64,000 nt of DNA from Bacilli bacterium (GTDB lineage: Bacteria > Bacillota_I > Bacilli_A > RF39 > UBA660). The DNA lies in assembly GCA_900768815.1 (NCBI GenBank), contig CAAGEE010000010.1, positions 1 to 64,000 of the forward strand, read 5' to 3'. Shown here piece by piece: positions 17,847 through 26,637 of the stretch. Both the position numbers and the translations under genes were made by a program. Position 1 is the first letter of the stretch, and every line of letters begins with the position of its first letter. The notes under the pieces are model-generated. The model had not been told where the DNA came from, ran no database searches, and was given only the letters and a program-made list of their open reading frames with translations.

Positions 17847-18788
17847 TTATTGTTTTTTTGTTAATATTTTAATTAGCTCTTCTTTCTGTTCTGCCGAAAT
17901 AGGACTACTTGCTGCCTTATCATGACCTTTGCCACCCATTGCCTCAGCAATTAGTCTAACATTAACATCTTCTTTAACATTCCTATAAGAAATTGTTCCA
18001 TAATCTAAAGCAATCATCATAGCAAAGTCCATATCAAAATTATGCTGTCTAAAATATTCCGCCAAATCATTTCTATATTCATAATCAATAAATACTATAC
18101 CGGCTTTTAATCCCAATATTTCTCCATAATAAACTTTTCTTGCATACTCTGATAATTTTTCTTGAACTTGATTAATCTTATTATTAATTAGCATTTTTTC
18201 TAATTCACTAAATTGAAATTTTTGTATAGTCGGATCACTCAATTTTGAAAACATTAATTCTATATACCCATCACATCCAACAGAGTCGAATAATAATGTT
18301 AATTCATGTGGCATTTCATCATTATATTTAGTTTTCCATTCCCAAGTATCATATTTTCGTGTTAACTCTGAAAAATCACTTATTTTACATATAGTACCAT
18401 CAATAAAACAATTTGCAACTAAATACTCATAAAATAAACTCGTACCACTACATAATCCTTTATCATCAGAAATTCTAATTGTTGTAAATGGATACTTATT
18501 AAAATTTCCCTCTAAAGCAGATTTATGATGATCAAATACAAAAAATTTATCATTTAACAGTTCATCTTTTGCAACCTTTGATAATGTCGGCTCTTCAAGC
18601 CATAAATCAGTTACAAAGACTCTATCATAATCATATATACTTCCATTCTCATAATATTTTGCTATTTCCTTTTGCAAATTAAAGGTTTCACACAATACGC
18701 AATCAACCTCTTCAAAAGCCAATTTTGCTAAAACTGCATTTCCCATTCCGTCAATATCACTTTTATGTGTAAATAATAACACTTTCAT
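17847..18788 (-). CDS. DHH-family phosphoesterase (nanoRNase-like)
   Basis: 313 aa. The N-terminal THKSDIDGMGNAVLAK (Asp metal ligands), VFVTDLWL, and FFVFDHHKSA (the DHH motif, about residues 85-92) define a DHH phosphoesterase; AEAMGGKGHDKAASSP near the C-terminus is the GGGH-like substrate motif of DHHA1. NrnA-type enzymes of this build degrade short oligonucleotides or cyclic-dinucleotide products. The gene stands alone and is flanked by two identical 47-bp terminator repeats. Confidence 0.85.
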   Translation of the reverse strand: MKVLLFTHKSDIDGMGNAVLAKLAFEEVDCVLCETFNLQKEIAKYYENGSIYDYDRVFVTDLWLEEPTLSKVAKDELLNDKFFVFDHHKSALEGNFNKYPFTTIRISDDKGLCSGTSLFYEYLVANCFIDGTICKISDFSELTRKYDTWEWKTKYNDEMPHELTLLFDSVGCDGYIELMFSKLSDPTIQKFQFSELEKMLINNKINQVQEKLSEYARKVYYGEILGLKAGIVFIDYEYRNDLAEYFRQHNFDMDFAMMIALDYGTISYRNVKEDVNVRLIAEAMGGKGHDKAASSPISAEQKEELIKILTKKQ

Positions 18789-18874
18789 TTACTTCAACTC
18801 TCCATTTCCCACATAATATAAACTATAACTTTCACTATCTAAATTACAACAAAACCATTTCTTTGTAAAGTATC

Positions 18875-18921
18875 AAAATTATAACAAAAAAAAGCAACTA
18901 ATAAAAGTCACTTAATTTTTT
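18875..18921 (-). repeat. 47-bp direct repeat, copy 2 (terminator)
   Basis: Exact copy of 17772-17818, placed about 10 nt after the lepB stop, where it serves as lepB's terminator. Confidence 0.85.
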
Positions 18922-18931
18922 GCTTTATAAT

Positions 18932-19432
18932 CTACTTCTTATTTCCAAATCTTTTAAATGGAAATACTGTTAACTTAGTTGTACCCCTAATATCTTTTAT
19001 TGAAACAGGTCCAATAATTCTACTATCAGTTGAATTAACTCTATTATCTCCCATTACATAATAACAATTCTTTGGTATTTTAATAGGATCTACATCATCA
19101 GTTACTTCATGAGAAAAATCTTCTTCAACTACTTTTCCATTTATATATAGTTTATTATCTCTATATTCAACAGTCTCTCCTGGAAGACCAATAACTCTCT
19201 TAATTATCTTTTCATTTTTATAATTAACTACTACAATATCAAATCTCTTAAGTCCCTTAAATTTAAAACTAATCTCATCTAATATCATAATATCTTTATC
19301 TTCCAAAGTATCTAACATTGAAGGACCATTTACTCTAATTGGTGTAACTATAAACATTTTAATTAATAATACCACTATAATTATAATTATATATGGTAAA
19401 TATTCCCTCATAAAAACTTCCTTTTTACTCAT
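18932..19432 (-). CDS. lepB: Signal peptidase I
   Basis: 166 aa with one N-terminal transmembrane helix (about 11-30). The S26 motifs appear in order: VNGPSMLDTL (nucleophile Ser), KRFDIVVVNY, IIKRVIGLPGE (general base Lys) and YYVMGDNRVNSTDSR. It cleaves signal peptides on the outer face of the membrane. It is short and single-span, like Gram-positive type I enzymes. It lies 35 nt after rplS, the usual neighbour in Bacillota. Start chosen at the ATG behind AGGAG. Confidence 0.95.
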   Translation of the reverse strand: MSKKEVFMREYLPYIIIIIVVLLIKMFIVTPIRVNGPSMLDTLEDKDIMILDEISFKFKGLKRFDIVVVNYKNEKIIKRVIGLPGETVEYRDNKLYINGKVVEEDFSHEVTDDVDPIKIPKNCYYVMGDNRVNSTDSRIIGPVSIKDIRGTTKLTVFPFKRFGNKK

Positions 19433-19447
19433 AATTATCTCCTATAA

Positions 19448-19475
19448 AGAAAAAATAAGGTATACCCTTATTTTT
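19448..19475 (-). terminator. Terminator-like hairpin overlapping the rplS stop
   Basis: AAATAAGG / CCTTATTT stem with a T run. The stop codon of rplS lies in the 5' arm. lepB starts just beyond, so read-through must occur if lepB is co-transcribed. Confidence 0.6.
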
Positions 19476-19815
19476 GTCCTTTTTCTTTAATACGGTATCC
19501 ACCAACTCTATCCTTAAGGAATGTAAGTTTAGCACGTCTAACTTTACCACGACGAATTACTGTAATACCAGCAATTTTTGGTGAATGAATTGGGAAGATT
19601 CTTTCTACTCCAACACCTGAAGATATTTTACGTACTGTAAATGTTTCTGAAACAGAACCACCTTTACGTGAAACAACTACACCTTCAAATGCTTGAATAC
19701 GTTCTCTCTTACCTTCGATAATCTTAACGTCTACTCTAACAGTATCACCAACACGGAATTCTGGAACGTTAGGATTAATTTGTTGTTCGTTAATTTTGTC
19801 AATAATATTAGCCAT
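19468..19815 (-). CDS. rplS: 50S ribosomal protein L19
   Basis: 115 aa, the standard length. [51 protein letters not shown] and [15 protein letters not shown] are typical L19 segments near the 30S-50S interface. It is preceded by a strong promoter and a structured leader that may bind L19. RBS AGAGGAG precedes the ATG. Confidence 0.98.
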   Translation of the reverse strand: MANIIDKINEQQINPNVPEFRVGDTVRVDVKIIEGKRERIQAFEGVVVSRKGGSVSETFTVRKISSGVGVERIFPIHSPKIAGITVIRRGKVRRAKLTFLKDRVGGYRIKEKGQK

Positions 19816-19821
19816 ATAAGT

Positions 19822-19898
19822 TCTCCTCTCTAAAAATATTTACCAATGATCATATCTAATTAATATATAGTATGACAGCGGATCATCTCAAACTGACA
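19822..19898 (-). promoter_or_regulatory. Structured 5' leader of rplS, candidate L19 leader
   Basis: Between the promoter and the RBS the minus strand can pair ATGATC with GATCAT around an internal hairpin. L19 autogenous leaders are known in Bacillota; I assign this by position and shape, not by a verified consensus match. Confidence 0.45.
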
Positions 19899-19904
19899 AA
19901 CAAG

Positions 19905-19933
19905 ATTATAGCACAACCCTATCTAAAAATCAA
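19905..19933 (-). promoter_or_regulatory. Sigma-A promoter of rplS
   Basis: TTGATT, 17-nt spacer, TATAAT, with TG one base upstream of the -10 (extended -10). Confidence 0.8.
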
Positions 19934-19975
19934 TCCATTTTCTTGTTATTTAAAGGTTTTATAAAGATTTTCTGC

Positions 19976-20647
19976 TTAATAATTAACAAAATCTTCATAA
20001 TCTAAATCACTAAATTCAATATTCTCTATACTTAAAACATTATTATCATCATCAAATACTAATTTAAATACATCCGGAGAATTAATTCTCTTATTAAATA
20101 CTTCTCTTCCCCTAAAACTAAATACTAATTTTCTATCTAGTGAAACACTATCTAAATGACACCATTTTAATAGTAAAAAAGTAATAGCTAGTCCATGAGA
20201 AAACATTGCAATTCTCTTACCCTTATTAGCACTAACTACCTTTTCTAATGCCTCATACATTCTGTTTCTAACCTCTTCCTGACATTCTCCACCCAATGGT
20301 CTAAAATTAGAGTCAGTATATTGTAAAATAAACCAATCTGAAACATTTAAAGAAAAATCCGTCCCAACTCTTCTCTCATCAAATCTAGAGTCAATATTAG
20401 CCTTCAAGTTCTGACTTTCCATCATATATTTAGCAGTTTGTAAAGTTCTAACACAATTGCTAGTATATAAAACATCAATATTTTGTAATTCCTCTTCACG
20501 ACTCAAAATCTCTGCTCTTTTTTCTCCAGATACACTCAAAATTATTTTTTCATTTTTTAATAAATCACTTTGTGAAGTATTATAAGTATCAATCATTTCA
20601 CCCTTCATTCTAACAGAATGTCTTATTAAATATACAACAGTTTCCAT
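19976..20647 (-). CDS. Histidine phosphatase family protein
   Basis: 223 aa. VVYLIRHSVRMKGE carries the catalytic RHS variant (RHG in most members), DVLYTSNCVRTLQTAKYMM the second Arg region, FDERRVGTD an acidic contact and IAMFSHGLAITFLLL the second His. It is a phosphoglycerate-mutase-like phosphatase of the clan that includes small-molecule and tRNA-related phosphatases. The substrate is unknown. RBS AGGAGG, 8 nt after the next upstream gene. Confidence 0.85.
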   Translation of the reverse strand: METVVYLIRHSVRMKGEMIDTYNTSQSDLLKNEKIILSVSGEKRAEILSREEELQNIDVLYTSNCVRTLQTAKYMMESQNLKANIDSRFDERRVGTDFSLNVSDWFILQYTDSNFRPLGGECQEEVRNRMYEALEKVVSANKGKRIAMFSHGLAITFLLLKWCHLDSVSLDRKLVFSFRGREVFNKRINSPDVFKLVFDDDNNVLSIENIEFSDLDYEDFVNY

Positions 20648-20655
20648 ATAGCCTC

Positions 20656-21384
20656 CTAAATTACCTCAAGTCTATTTTTCTTCTTTCTTCTAATAACAAA
20701 ATAAACTCCATAAATACAAATACCAGTACCAATAAAACACAATCCATTAATAAAATTAATCTTACTATGAACAACAACTATTCCACTAGCATCAAAATCA
20801 CTTTTATCAATTACAATACTATCTTTCATTAAAGGTATTCTAACACTAGCAAGTTCCTCCTCAACATCCTTGTATGAACACAAAACTATCTCTAACAACA
20901 TATTCGCATCATCTGAAAAATTCCTCTTAATTTCTCCAGCATAGCCTAAATAATCTTGATACTTAATTTCTGCATACTTATTAAAACTAATTTTTCTATC
21001 AAAGACATTATACCTAGTTTTATCCGTAATTACCTGTTCAAATTCCCTAACTTTATTTTTAAAACCTCTATCATATACAATCATCTTAGCCTTTAAATAG
21101 TACTCCTCATCATATTTAATATTATAATCAAAGTACTTTTCAATATCAAAACTAGTCCTAATACTTTCTATAAATTCCCCATTAAAACTTGTTTTCTCAT
21201 CACTACTAAACTTTTCTTTATCATTTAAAGTAACTATATAACTACTAACTACTTTTTCACTATACAAAACATCCTTATCCTTAGTATAAGTAAACCCTAT
21301 AAAACATAATAAAAGACAAAGTAATCCTACACCAAAAATAAATATACACCTATAAACTTTTCTATTTATTTTAATCTTTTTCAT
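20656..21384 (-). CDS. Two-TM membrane protein of unknown function
   Basis: 242 aa. One transmembrane helix lies near the N-terminus (about 12-31) and one near the C-terminus (about 213-231), followed by a basic RRKKKNR tail. The region between is a hydrophilic, probably extracellular domain of about 180 residues rich in Lys, Asp and Tyr. I do not recognise the family. It is 8 nt upstream of the histidine phosphatase gene in the trmD-rplS interval. Confidence 0.7.
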   Translation of the reverse strand: MKKIKINRKVYRCIFIFGVGLLCLLLCFIGFTYTKDKDVLYSEKVVSSYIVTLNDKEKFSSDEKTSFNGEFIESIRTSFDIEKYFDYNIKYDEEYYLKAKMIVYDRGFKNKVREFEQVITDKTRYNVFDRKISFNKYAEIKYQDYLGYAGEIKRNFSDDANMLLEIVLCSYKDVEEELASVRIPLMKDSIVIDKSDFDASGIVVVHSKINFINGLCFIGTGICIYGVYFVIRRKKKNRLEVI

Positions 21385-21442
21385 AACTCTTCACCTTATA
21401 ATAATAAGAATACCTAAATTATTAATCACTTACAATACTTTA

Positions 21443-21476
21443 AAGAAAAAGAAGTTTCATAATTTACAACTTCTTT
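21443..21476 (-). terminator. Intrinsic terminator after the 21.5-21.9 kb gene
   Basis: 9-bp stem AAAGAAGTT / AACTTCTTT with a following T-rich run, 4 nt past the stop. Confidence 0.75.
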
Positions 21477-21480
21477 GACA

Positions 21481-21933
21481 TTATCTACCCTTACCAATTT
21501 CATTAGTAATCATTAAACTATTCTGTAATTCTGCAAATTCTAACTTTGCCTGTTTTTGTAGTGTACTTAATTGTTTAGCCATTATCTCTAATTCTTTCTT
21601 TTCTAAATAAATTCTATATTTATTTTTAACTTCTTGTCTAAACTTTTCGATTCTATTTAAAGCTATTCTAAATGGTTCTCCTGTATCATCATCACTAATT
21701 AATAGTTCTGTTAACTCCGCAATTAACTTTTTATATTTTTTATCTACATAATCTCTAACTAATCCTTTCGCAAGCATAACATCAACTACTAAAATATCTT
21801 TAACAACCATTTCATGTATCCTAAATTTATTACCTCGAGAAGGCATTAAAAATCCATCTAAATTTTTAATTTGATCAAAATCCTGATACTTCCATTTTTT
21901 CTTAACAACTTTTTTCTTACTAATAGAATACAT
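21481..21933 (-). CDS. Conserved hypothetical protein in the trmD operon
   Basis: 150 aa from the ATG behind AGGTGG. The N-terminus is strongly basic (SISKKKVVKKKWK) and most of the protein is predicted helical, with a C-terminal coiled-coil-like stretch (EKKELEIMAKQLSTLQKQAK). It has no membrane segment. The position, immediately downstream of trmD and ending in a terminator, suggests a role linked to translation or RNA, but the family is not recognised. Confidence 0.7.
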   Translation of the reverse strand: MYSISKKKVVKKKWKYQDFDQIKNLDGFLMPSRGNKFRIHEMVVKDILVVDVMLAKGLVRDYVDKKYKKLIAELTELLISDDDTGEPFRIALNRIEKFRQEVKNKYRIYLEKKELEIMAKQLSTLQKQAKLEFAELQNSLMITNEIGKGR

Positions 21934-21942
21934 AAAAACCAC

Positions 21943-22608
21943 CTACTTCTCTAATAAATCTGGTCTACGTTCTTTTGTTTTTTTTAAACTCTCCATCTTT
22001 CTATATTCAGCTATTCTTTTATGATCTCCTGACAATAATACCTCAGGTACTTCCATTCCCTTATAAATTCTAGGTTTTGTGTAAGTAGGATAATCCAACA
22101 AATTATTATTAAATGAATCATTTATATGAGAACCTTCTTCTATAACTCCTGGCAAAAGTCTACCAATCGAATCAACTAATATCATACTAGCTAACTCTCC
22201 ACCAGTTAAAACATAATCACCAATACTTATTTCCATATCACAAATACTTCTAATTCTCTCATCAAAGCCTTCATAATGACCACATATTAGAATTAAATGC
22301 TTTTCTTTTGCTAAATCATAAGCCATATCTTGTTTATACAAAGTACCATCTGGTGTTAATAAAATAACTTTTGTATCTTTTTTCCTTAAATCATTAACAC
22401 AATCAAATATTGGTTGACAAGTAAGAACCATTCCATTACCACCACCATATGGAGTATCATCAACTTTATGATGTAAATCTAATGAATAATCCCTAAAATT
22501 ATGAATTTCAACTTTTATCTTTCCAAGATCAATTGCTCTTTTAATTATTGATTCATTAAATATTCCCTTATACATTTCTGGAAACAAAGTTAAAATATCA
22601 ATCTTCAT
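21943..22608 (-). CDS. trmD: tRNA (guanine-37-N1)-methyltransferase
   Basis: 221 aa. MKIDILTLFPEMYKGIFNESI, PYGGGNGMVLTCQP, LICGHYEGFDERI and ISIGDYVLTGGELASMI are diagnostic TrmD segments forming the SPOUT trefoil knot that binds SAM. It methylates G37 next to the anticodon to prevent frameshifting. It follows rimM by 8 nt, the usual order in Bacillota. It is slightly short at the C-terminus but has the expected PDLLEK end. Confidence 0.98.
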   Translation of the reverse strand: MKIDILTLFPEMYKGIFNESIIKRAIDLGKIKVEIHNFRDYSLDLHHKVDDTPYGGGNGMVLTCQPIFDCVNDLRKKDTKVILLTPDGTLYKQDMAYDLAKEKHLILICGHYEGFDERIRSICDMEISIGDYVLTGGELASMILVDSIGRLLPGVIEEGSHINDSFNNNLLDYPTYTKPRIYKGMEVPEVLLSGDHKRIAEYRKMESLKKTKERRPDLLEK

Positions 22609-22616
22609 TATACCAC

Positions 22617-23099
22617 CTACATTCCTTCTAATAACTCAACTAGTACTTCCTTTTTATCTTTAGAAATACTCTTAACCATTGGTGAATTAATAGGAATCAA
22701 CACCTCTTTATCAAACATAACTCTAAGTATCTTATTATTAGGACTAGCTAAAAATATTTCTTTTATTATTCCATGTTTTCCATCACTAGTCAACACAGTA
22801 AAATTAATTAGTTCTTCATCTAATACTTGATTATCATCTAACTCTAAACTACTCTTTAAAACATATACACGCTTTTTTACTAAGAATAAAACCTCATTTA
22901 TATTATTATAATAATCTAAAGTAACCATATCAAAATTTTTATGTTTTCTATAACTCCTAATAACATATTCTTTATCATCTATAATAAGTTTTTTTCCAAC
23001 TATAAACACCTTGTCCTTAAACTGAAAATCACTGAGTATTCTAACTTCACCCTTAATACCATGAGTACCAACTACTTTTCCTATATATACTTCATCCAT
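22617..23099 (-). CDS. rimM: 16S rRNA processing protein RimM
   Basis: 160 aa. VYIGKVVGTHGIKGEVRI at the start and VLIPINSPMVKSISKDKKEVLVEL at the end bracket the RimM N-domain and PRC barrel. It binds S19 and helps mature the 30S head. It is coupled with trmD, and 2 nt follow the TrmH-type gene. Length is normal for the family. Confidence 0.95.
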   Translation of the reverse strand: MDEVYIGKVVGTHGIKGEVRILSDFQFKDKVFIVGKKLIIDDKEYVIRSYRKHKNFDMVTLDYYNNINEVLFLVKKRVYVLKSSLELDDNQVLDEELINFTVLTSDGKHGIIKEIFLASPNNKILRVMFDKEVLIPINSPMVKSISKDKKEVLVELLEGM

Positions 23100-23101
23100 T
23101 A

Positions 23102-23845
23102 TTAATTCCCCAATTCATACAATAAAATACTAGTCGCAACCGCAACATTAAGACTCTCAACATCAGCATTCATTTTTATATAAAGGTTTTCATCACATAG
23201 ATCTAATATTCTTCTCTTTACCCCATTACCTTCATTACCAACTATCAAAACAAACTTTTCTTTATCATCAGGGATAAGACTTTTTACATCAACTCCACCA
23301 TCAACACAAGTCCCATATACTTTAAAGTCACTTGCTTTAATCATTCTAACCCAGTCATAAACATTTCTAACAATAATATTAGTATGAAAAATCATACCTT
23401 GTGTTGCTCTTAAAACTTTGGGATTATATAAATCAACAGTTTCTTCAGAAAGTACAATAGTCGTTACTCCAAATGCTAAAGCACTTCTAATAATAGTACC
23501 TAAATTACCTGGATCCTGAATATCATCAAGCACTAAAATTCTATTTCCTTCTACTTCTTCACCATCTCTATCTCTTTTTCTGCATAGTGCCATAACACTA
23601 CTAGGTGTATCTAAAGCTGATATTTTACTTAAAACTTCTCTGGAATAATATCCATAAGGAGATGGAAATGGCAAATCTGTACCCTCTTCTAAAATAAGTT
23701 CTTCTAAAACACCAGCTCTAAAAGCTTCTATTGCTAAATGTTCTCCCTCAACTATAAATAAGTTATATTCATCACGATATTTCTTCTTTTGTAACTTCTT
23801 AAGCATCTTAACCTTTTCATTATCTAAACTAGTAATTACATTCAA
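23102..23845 (-). CDS. TrmH/SpoU-family RNA 2'-O-methyltransferase
   Basis: 247 aa. The N-terminal substrate domain (NLFIVEGEHLAIEAFRAG) is followed by a SPOUT domain with VLDDIQDPGNLGTIIRSALAFG (motif 1), FVLIVGNEGNGVKRRILD (motif 2) and MNADVESLNVAVATSILLYEL (motif 3). It methylates a ribose in rRNA or tRNA; RlmB/TsnR-like members resemble it most. It overlaps the downstream-oriented metalloprotease-like gene by 4 nt. Confidence 0.9.
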   Translation of the reverse strand: MNVITSLDNEKVKMLKKLQKKKYRDEYNLFIVEGEHLAIEAFRAGVLEELILEEGTDLPFPSPYGYYSREVLSKISALDTPSSVMALCRKRDRDGEEVEGNRILVLDDIQDPGNLGTIIRSALAFGVTTIVLSEETVDLYNPKVLRATQGMIFHTNIIVRNVYDWVRMIKASDFKVYGTCVDGGVDVKSLIPDDKEKFVLIVGNEGNGVKRRILDLCDENLYIKMNADVESLNVAVATSILLYELGN

Positions 23846-24480
23846 AACTCCTTCATCTCCTTACGATATTTCTTATAATCAGGCATATTATCTTCTACTA
23901 ATGCCCAAAATTTATCTGAATGATTCCCATGTATTAAATGAGATAATTCATGTACAATAACATAATCTAAATACTTAGAATCCCTTTTTATTAACTCTAA
24001 ATTAAGAGTAATAACCTTAGTCTTAATATTACAAACACCCCATCTACTAGTCATTTTTCTAATCTTTAACTCCGGATATGGAATCCTCTTTGTAAATTTA
24101 TTATACTGAGTATTTAAATGTTCTAAAAATAACTCTTTAGCTTGATTCTTATACCACTTAGTAACATCAAAATTTTTATTAATAAAAACCTTATTAATTC
24201 CAAACTCTATATTAGGACTATCCACATAAACAATATCATATCTATGTCCTAAATAGAAAAAGCCATCATTATTTTCTTTTTTCTTTTCTTGTACGTCTAT
24301 CATCTTAATTAACTTTTCATAATTTTCTTCTATTAAATTTGTAATTGTCTTAGTAGTTGTAAATTTATTAGTAGTAACTAAAACAGTTAAATCAGGTTTT
24401 ACTCTAATATAAGTATTTCTAGTTGTACTTTTTCTCTCTATCACAATATCATAAGTTTTCCCATCAACATTTAACTTCAT
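23842..24480 (-). CDS. YgjP-like (DUF45/M48-type) metallopeptidase
   Basis: 212 aa. VIVHELSHLIHGNHSDKFW gives HExxH with a third His four residues on, the YgjP/DUF45 arrangement. MTSRWGVCNIKTKVITLNLEL precedes it, as in other members. It has no signal peptide, so it is a cytosolic zinc-binding protein of uncertain function. It is the first gene of the rimM-trmD transcription unit and overlaps the methyltransferase gene by 4 nt. Confidence 0.88.
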   Translation of the reverse strand: MKLNVDGKTYDIVIERKSTTRNTYIRVKPDLTVLVTTNKFTTTKTITNLIEENYEKLIKMIDVQEKKKENNDGFFYLGHRYDIVYVDSPNIEFGINKVFINKNFDVTKWYKNQAKELFLEHLNTQYNKFTKRIPYPELKIRKMTSRWGVCNIKTKVITLNLELIKRDSKYLDYVIVHELSHLIHGNHSDKFWALVEDNMPDYKKYRKEMKEF

Positions 24481-24530
24481 TTATATCACCAATTATATTT
24501 TACTATATAATAAGTAAAAAATAAAGTTTC

Positions 24531-24560
24531 GTATAAAAATATAACTTTTGTCTCATTATA
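24531..24560 (+). promoter_or_regulatory. Sigma-G/sigma-F-like forespore promoter of sspI
   Basis: GTATA (GHATR-type -35) at 24531-24535, an 18-nt spacer and CATTATA (CATNNTA-type -10) at 24554-24560. It fits forespore expression of a small acid-soluble protein. The predicted leader before the RBS is very short, which tempers confidence. Confidence 0.55.
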
Positions 24561-24577
24561 TATATGAGGAGGAAAAT

Positions 24578-24805
24578 ATGGAAATGAGTATCAGAGAACA
24601 CATAATAAATAATTTTAAAGGTGATGATTATAACACCCTTCGTCAAGCAATCGACGAATCAGTTTCATCTAATGATGAAGTTACATTACCAGGTTTAGGA
24701 GTTTTCTTATGTCTAATTTGGGAAAACGCTGATCAAGAATTGAAAAATGAACTTATCGAAATAATTAAAAAACGTGTAGAAAAAGGATTAACTGAAAAAA
24801 GTTAA
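24578..24805 (+). CDS. sspI: Small acid-soluble spore protein SspI
   Basis: 75 aa from the ATG five bases after AGGAGG (24567-24572); a TTG 30 nt earlier would place the RBS inside the gene. REHIINNFKGDDYNTLRQAI, LPGLGVFLCLIWENAD and NELIEIIKKRVEKGL match the SspI family, a minor forespore protein of endospores. It is the only complete plus-strand gene and is divergent from the YgjP-like gene. It is evidence that the organism sporulates. Confidence 0.88.
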   Translation: MEMSIREHIINNFKGDDYNTLRQAIDESVSSNDEVTLPGLGVFLCLIWENADQELKNELIEIIKKRVEKGLTEKS

Positions 24806-24820
24806 TCCTTTTTATTTTAT
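24780..24820 (+). terminator. Intrinsic terminator of sspI, overlapping the stop codon
   Basis: 14-bp stem AAAAAGGATTAACT / AGTTAATCCTTTTT with a 6-nt loop and T-rich tail. The 5' arm encodes the last codons of sspI. It may also terminate frr from the other side. Confidence 0.85.
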
Positions 24821-24833
24821 ATGAAAAGAATTA

Positions 24834-25382
24834 CTAAACCGTTAGCAATTCTTGTTCTTTCTCTTTTAATATATTATCTACTTTTTTATTATATTCGTTA
24901 ACTATATCTTGAATATCTTTCTCTAAACCCTTTTCTTCATCTTCTGAAACTTCTAGTTTAGAAACAGCTTCTATTCCTTCACGCCTAATATTTCTAATCG
25001 CAACTTTAGCTTCTTCTGAAATAGCTTTAACTTGTTTAACTAATTCTCTTCTTCTCTCCTCAGTAAGTTCTGGAATAATTATTCTAATAGTTTCTCCATC
25101 ATTACCAGGATTATATCCTAAATTAGAAGCTAAAATAGCTTTTTCAATATCTTTTAAACAACCTCTATCAAAAGGTTTAATTAATAATTGACGTGCTTCT
25201 GGTACAGAAATAGTTGCTAATTGTTTTAAAGGTGTCATACTACCATAATATTCAACAACAATACCATCTAAACTAGAAGGATTAGCTCTTCCAGCTCTAA
25301 CAGTAGCAAAACGTTTCTCTAAATTAGCAATAGCCTTATCCATTTTTTCATTCAATTCTAAGATAATCATGTCGCTATCCAT
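24834..25382 (-). CDS. frr: Ribosome recycling factor
   Basis: 182 aa from the ATG that has AAGGAGAG nine bases upstream (an earlier ATG would overlap the RBS). KRFATVRAGRANPSSLDGIVVEYYG, KPFDRGCLKDIEKAI and IRIIIPELTEERRRELVKQ are standard RRF motifs of the three-helix and hinge domains. It splits the post-termination ribosome with EF-G. pyrH, which often precedes frr, is absent here. Confidence 0.98.
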   Translation of the reverse strand: MDSDMIILELNEKMDKAIANLEKRFATVRAGRANPSSLDGIVVEYYGSMTPLKQLATISVPEARQLLIKPFDRGCLKDIEKAILASNLGYNPGNDGETIRIIIPELTEERRRELVKQVKAISEEAKVAIRNIRREGIEAVSKLEVSEDEEKGLEKDIQDIVNEYNKKVDNILKEKEQELLTV

Positions 25383-25491
25383 TAAATTCATCTCTCCTTA
25401 ATAATTATATTATATTATAAATATAAGATAAAAGAAAGAAAAAAAACAGATAATTCTACTTAATTTCATCAAACTAAACAAGTAATTATAA

Positions 25492-26637
25492 CTATTTATT
25501 AGTAGACTCTGTATATTTATATACATAATTACCATCTTCTAATTCAAATACCATATCATAAATAGTACCTTTTCTAGCATTATCTTCTGTATCATCAAGA
25601 ACAAAAGAATCAGGTTGAGAATAAGTAAGTCCTGTAACTAAAACCGTATGATTATAATCCTTATAGTAAGCTACATTACCATTATTATATTGAGCAAATA
25701 ATACTCCAACCTCAATTGTAAGTTTATTACCATCTTTATATGCTCCTACTACTTTCTTAAAATCAGTAACAGTACAAGTCCCACCACAAGCCGGCTCACT
25801 CTGATAATCATAACTCTTAGTATTCCAATTATAAACAAACTTAGCACATTTATCAGTATATTGAACATGATTATAATTGTAACCCTTACCAAATATATTA
25901 CTAACTACTTTAGAAAATTGTTCTTCTGTTAAATTCATCTTACCAAACATATCTTCAGCACTTACAACTGCAACTTCATAAACAAATTCATTCTTTAAAG
26001 AAGTAACAGAAACTCTCTTATCCTTAAAATATTCCCATACTCCACATTCCCTAGTCGATCTAGTAACCCTATTATACGTATTTGTAACAATATCATCATT
26101 AACATCTAACTTAACTATTAAATCATTATCATTTGTATTGTTCTTATCATCAGTTTCCTTATCATTATCCTTATTATCAACAACAGCATTATTTCCAGTA
26201 CTTGGTTTTGGAATAAAACCTTTATCATAAGCAATATAGATTAAAGCTAGAATTAAAGCCATAACCAAAATAAAGATAAGTGCTTTAGAAATATTATGTT
26301 TTTTGTTTTCTTTTAATTTTTGATCAACTAATTTATCAACTTTCAAACTTAAAGTGTCATCAACTAACTTATCTACTTTCTCATCTAAATTCTCATCAAC
26401 TAACTTATCAACCTTATCATCTAAATTTTCCTCAAATATCTTATCTACTTTTTCATCTATACTCTTATTAACTATTTTATCTATTTTTCTATTAAGTGAT
26501 GCCTCAACTTTTTTAGCATCATTCTTATCATTTTCTATATTAACATTCCTAGTAACATTATCGGCTTTATTATTTTTATTTTCTCCTGTACTCTTAACTG
26601 TATTTTTTATATCACTATTTTCTTCTTTTTTAGTCAC
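25492..26637 (-). CDS. Single-pass membrane protein with five 12-residue repeats
   Basis: 381 aa from GTG (26635-26637), which has AGGAG eight bases upstream; the longer frame adds 21 hydrophobic residues with no RBS. Residues 49-108 are five back-to-back 12-mers of pattern xxKVDKxVxxxL (for example DEKVDKLVDENL), likely a coiled coil, preceded by a charged Asn/Lys/Asp-rich tail. A transmembrane helix follows (about 119-138), then an Asn/Asp linker and an extracellular domain of about 200 residues with four Cys (RECG, DKCA, PACGG, GTC). The function is unknown. Confidence 0.75.
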   Translation of the reverse strand: MTKKEENSDIKNTVKSTGENKNNKADNVTRNVNIENDKNDAKKVEASLNRKIDKIVNKSIDEKVDKIFEENLDDKVDKLVDENLDEKVDKLVDDTLSLKVDKLVDQKLKENKKHNISKALIFILVMALILALIYIAYDKGFIPKPSTGNNAVVDNKDNDKETDDKNNTNDNDLIVKLDVNDDIVTNTYNRVTRSTRECGVWEYFKDKRVSVTSLKNEFVYEVAVVSAEDMFGKMNLTEEQFSKVVSNIFGKGYNYNHVQYTDKCAKFVYNWNTKSYDYQSEPACGGTCTVTDFKKVVGAYKDGNKLTIEVGVLFAQYNNGNVAYYKDYNHTVLVTGLTYSQPDSFVLDDTEDNARKGTIYDMVFELEDGNYVYKYTESTNK

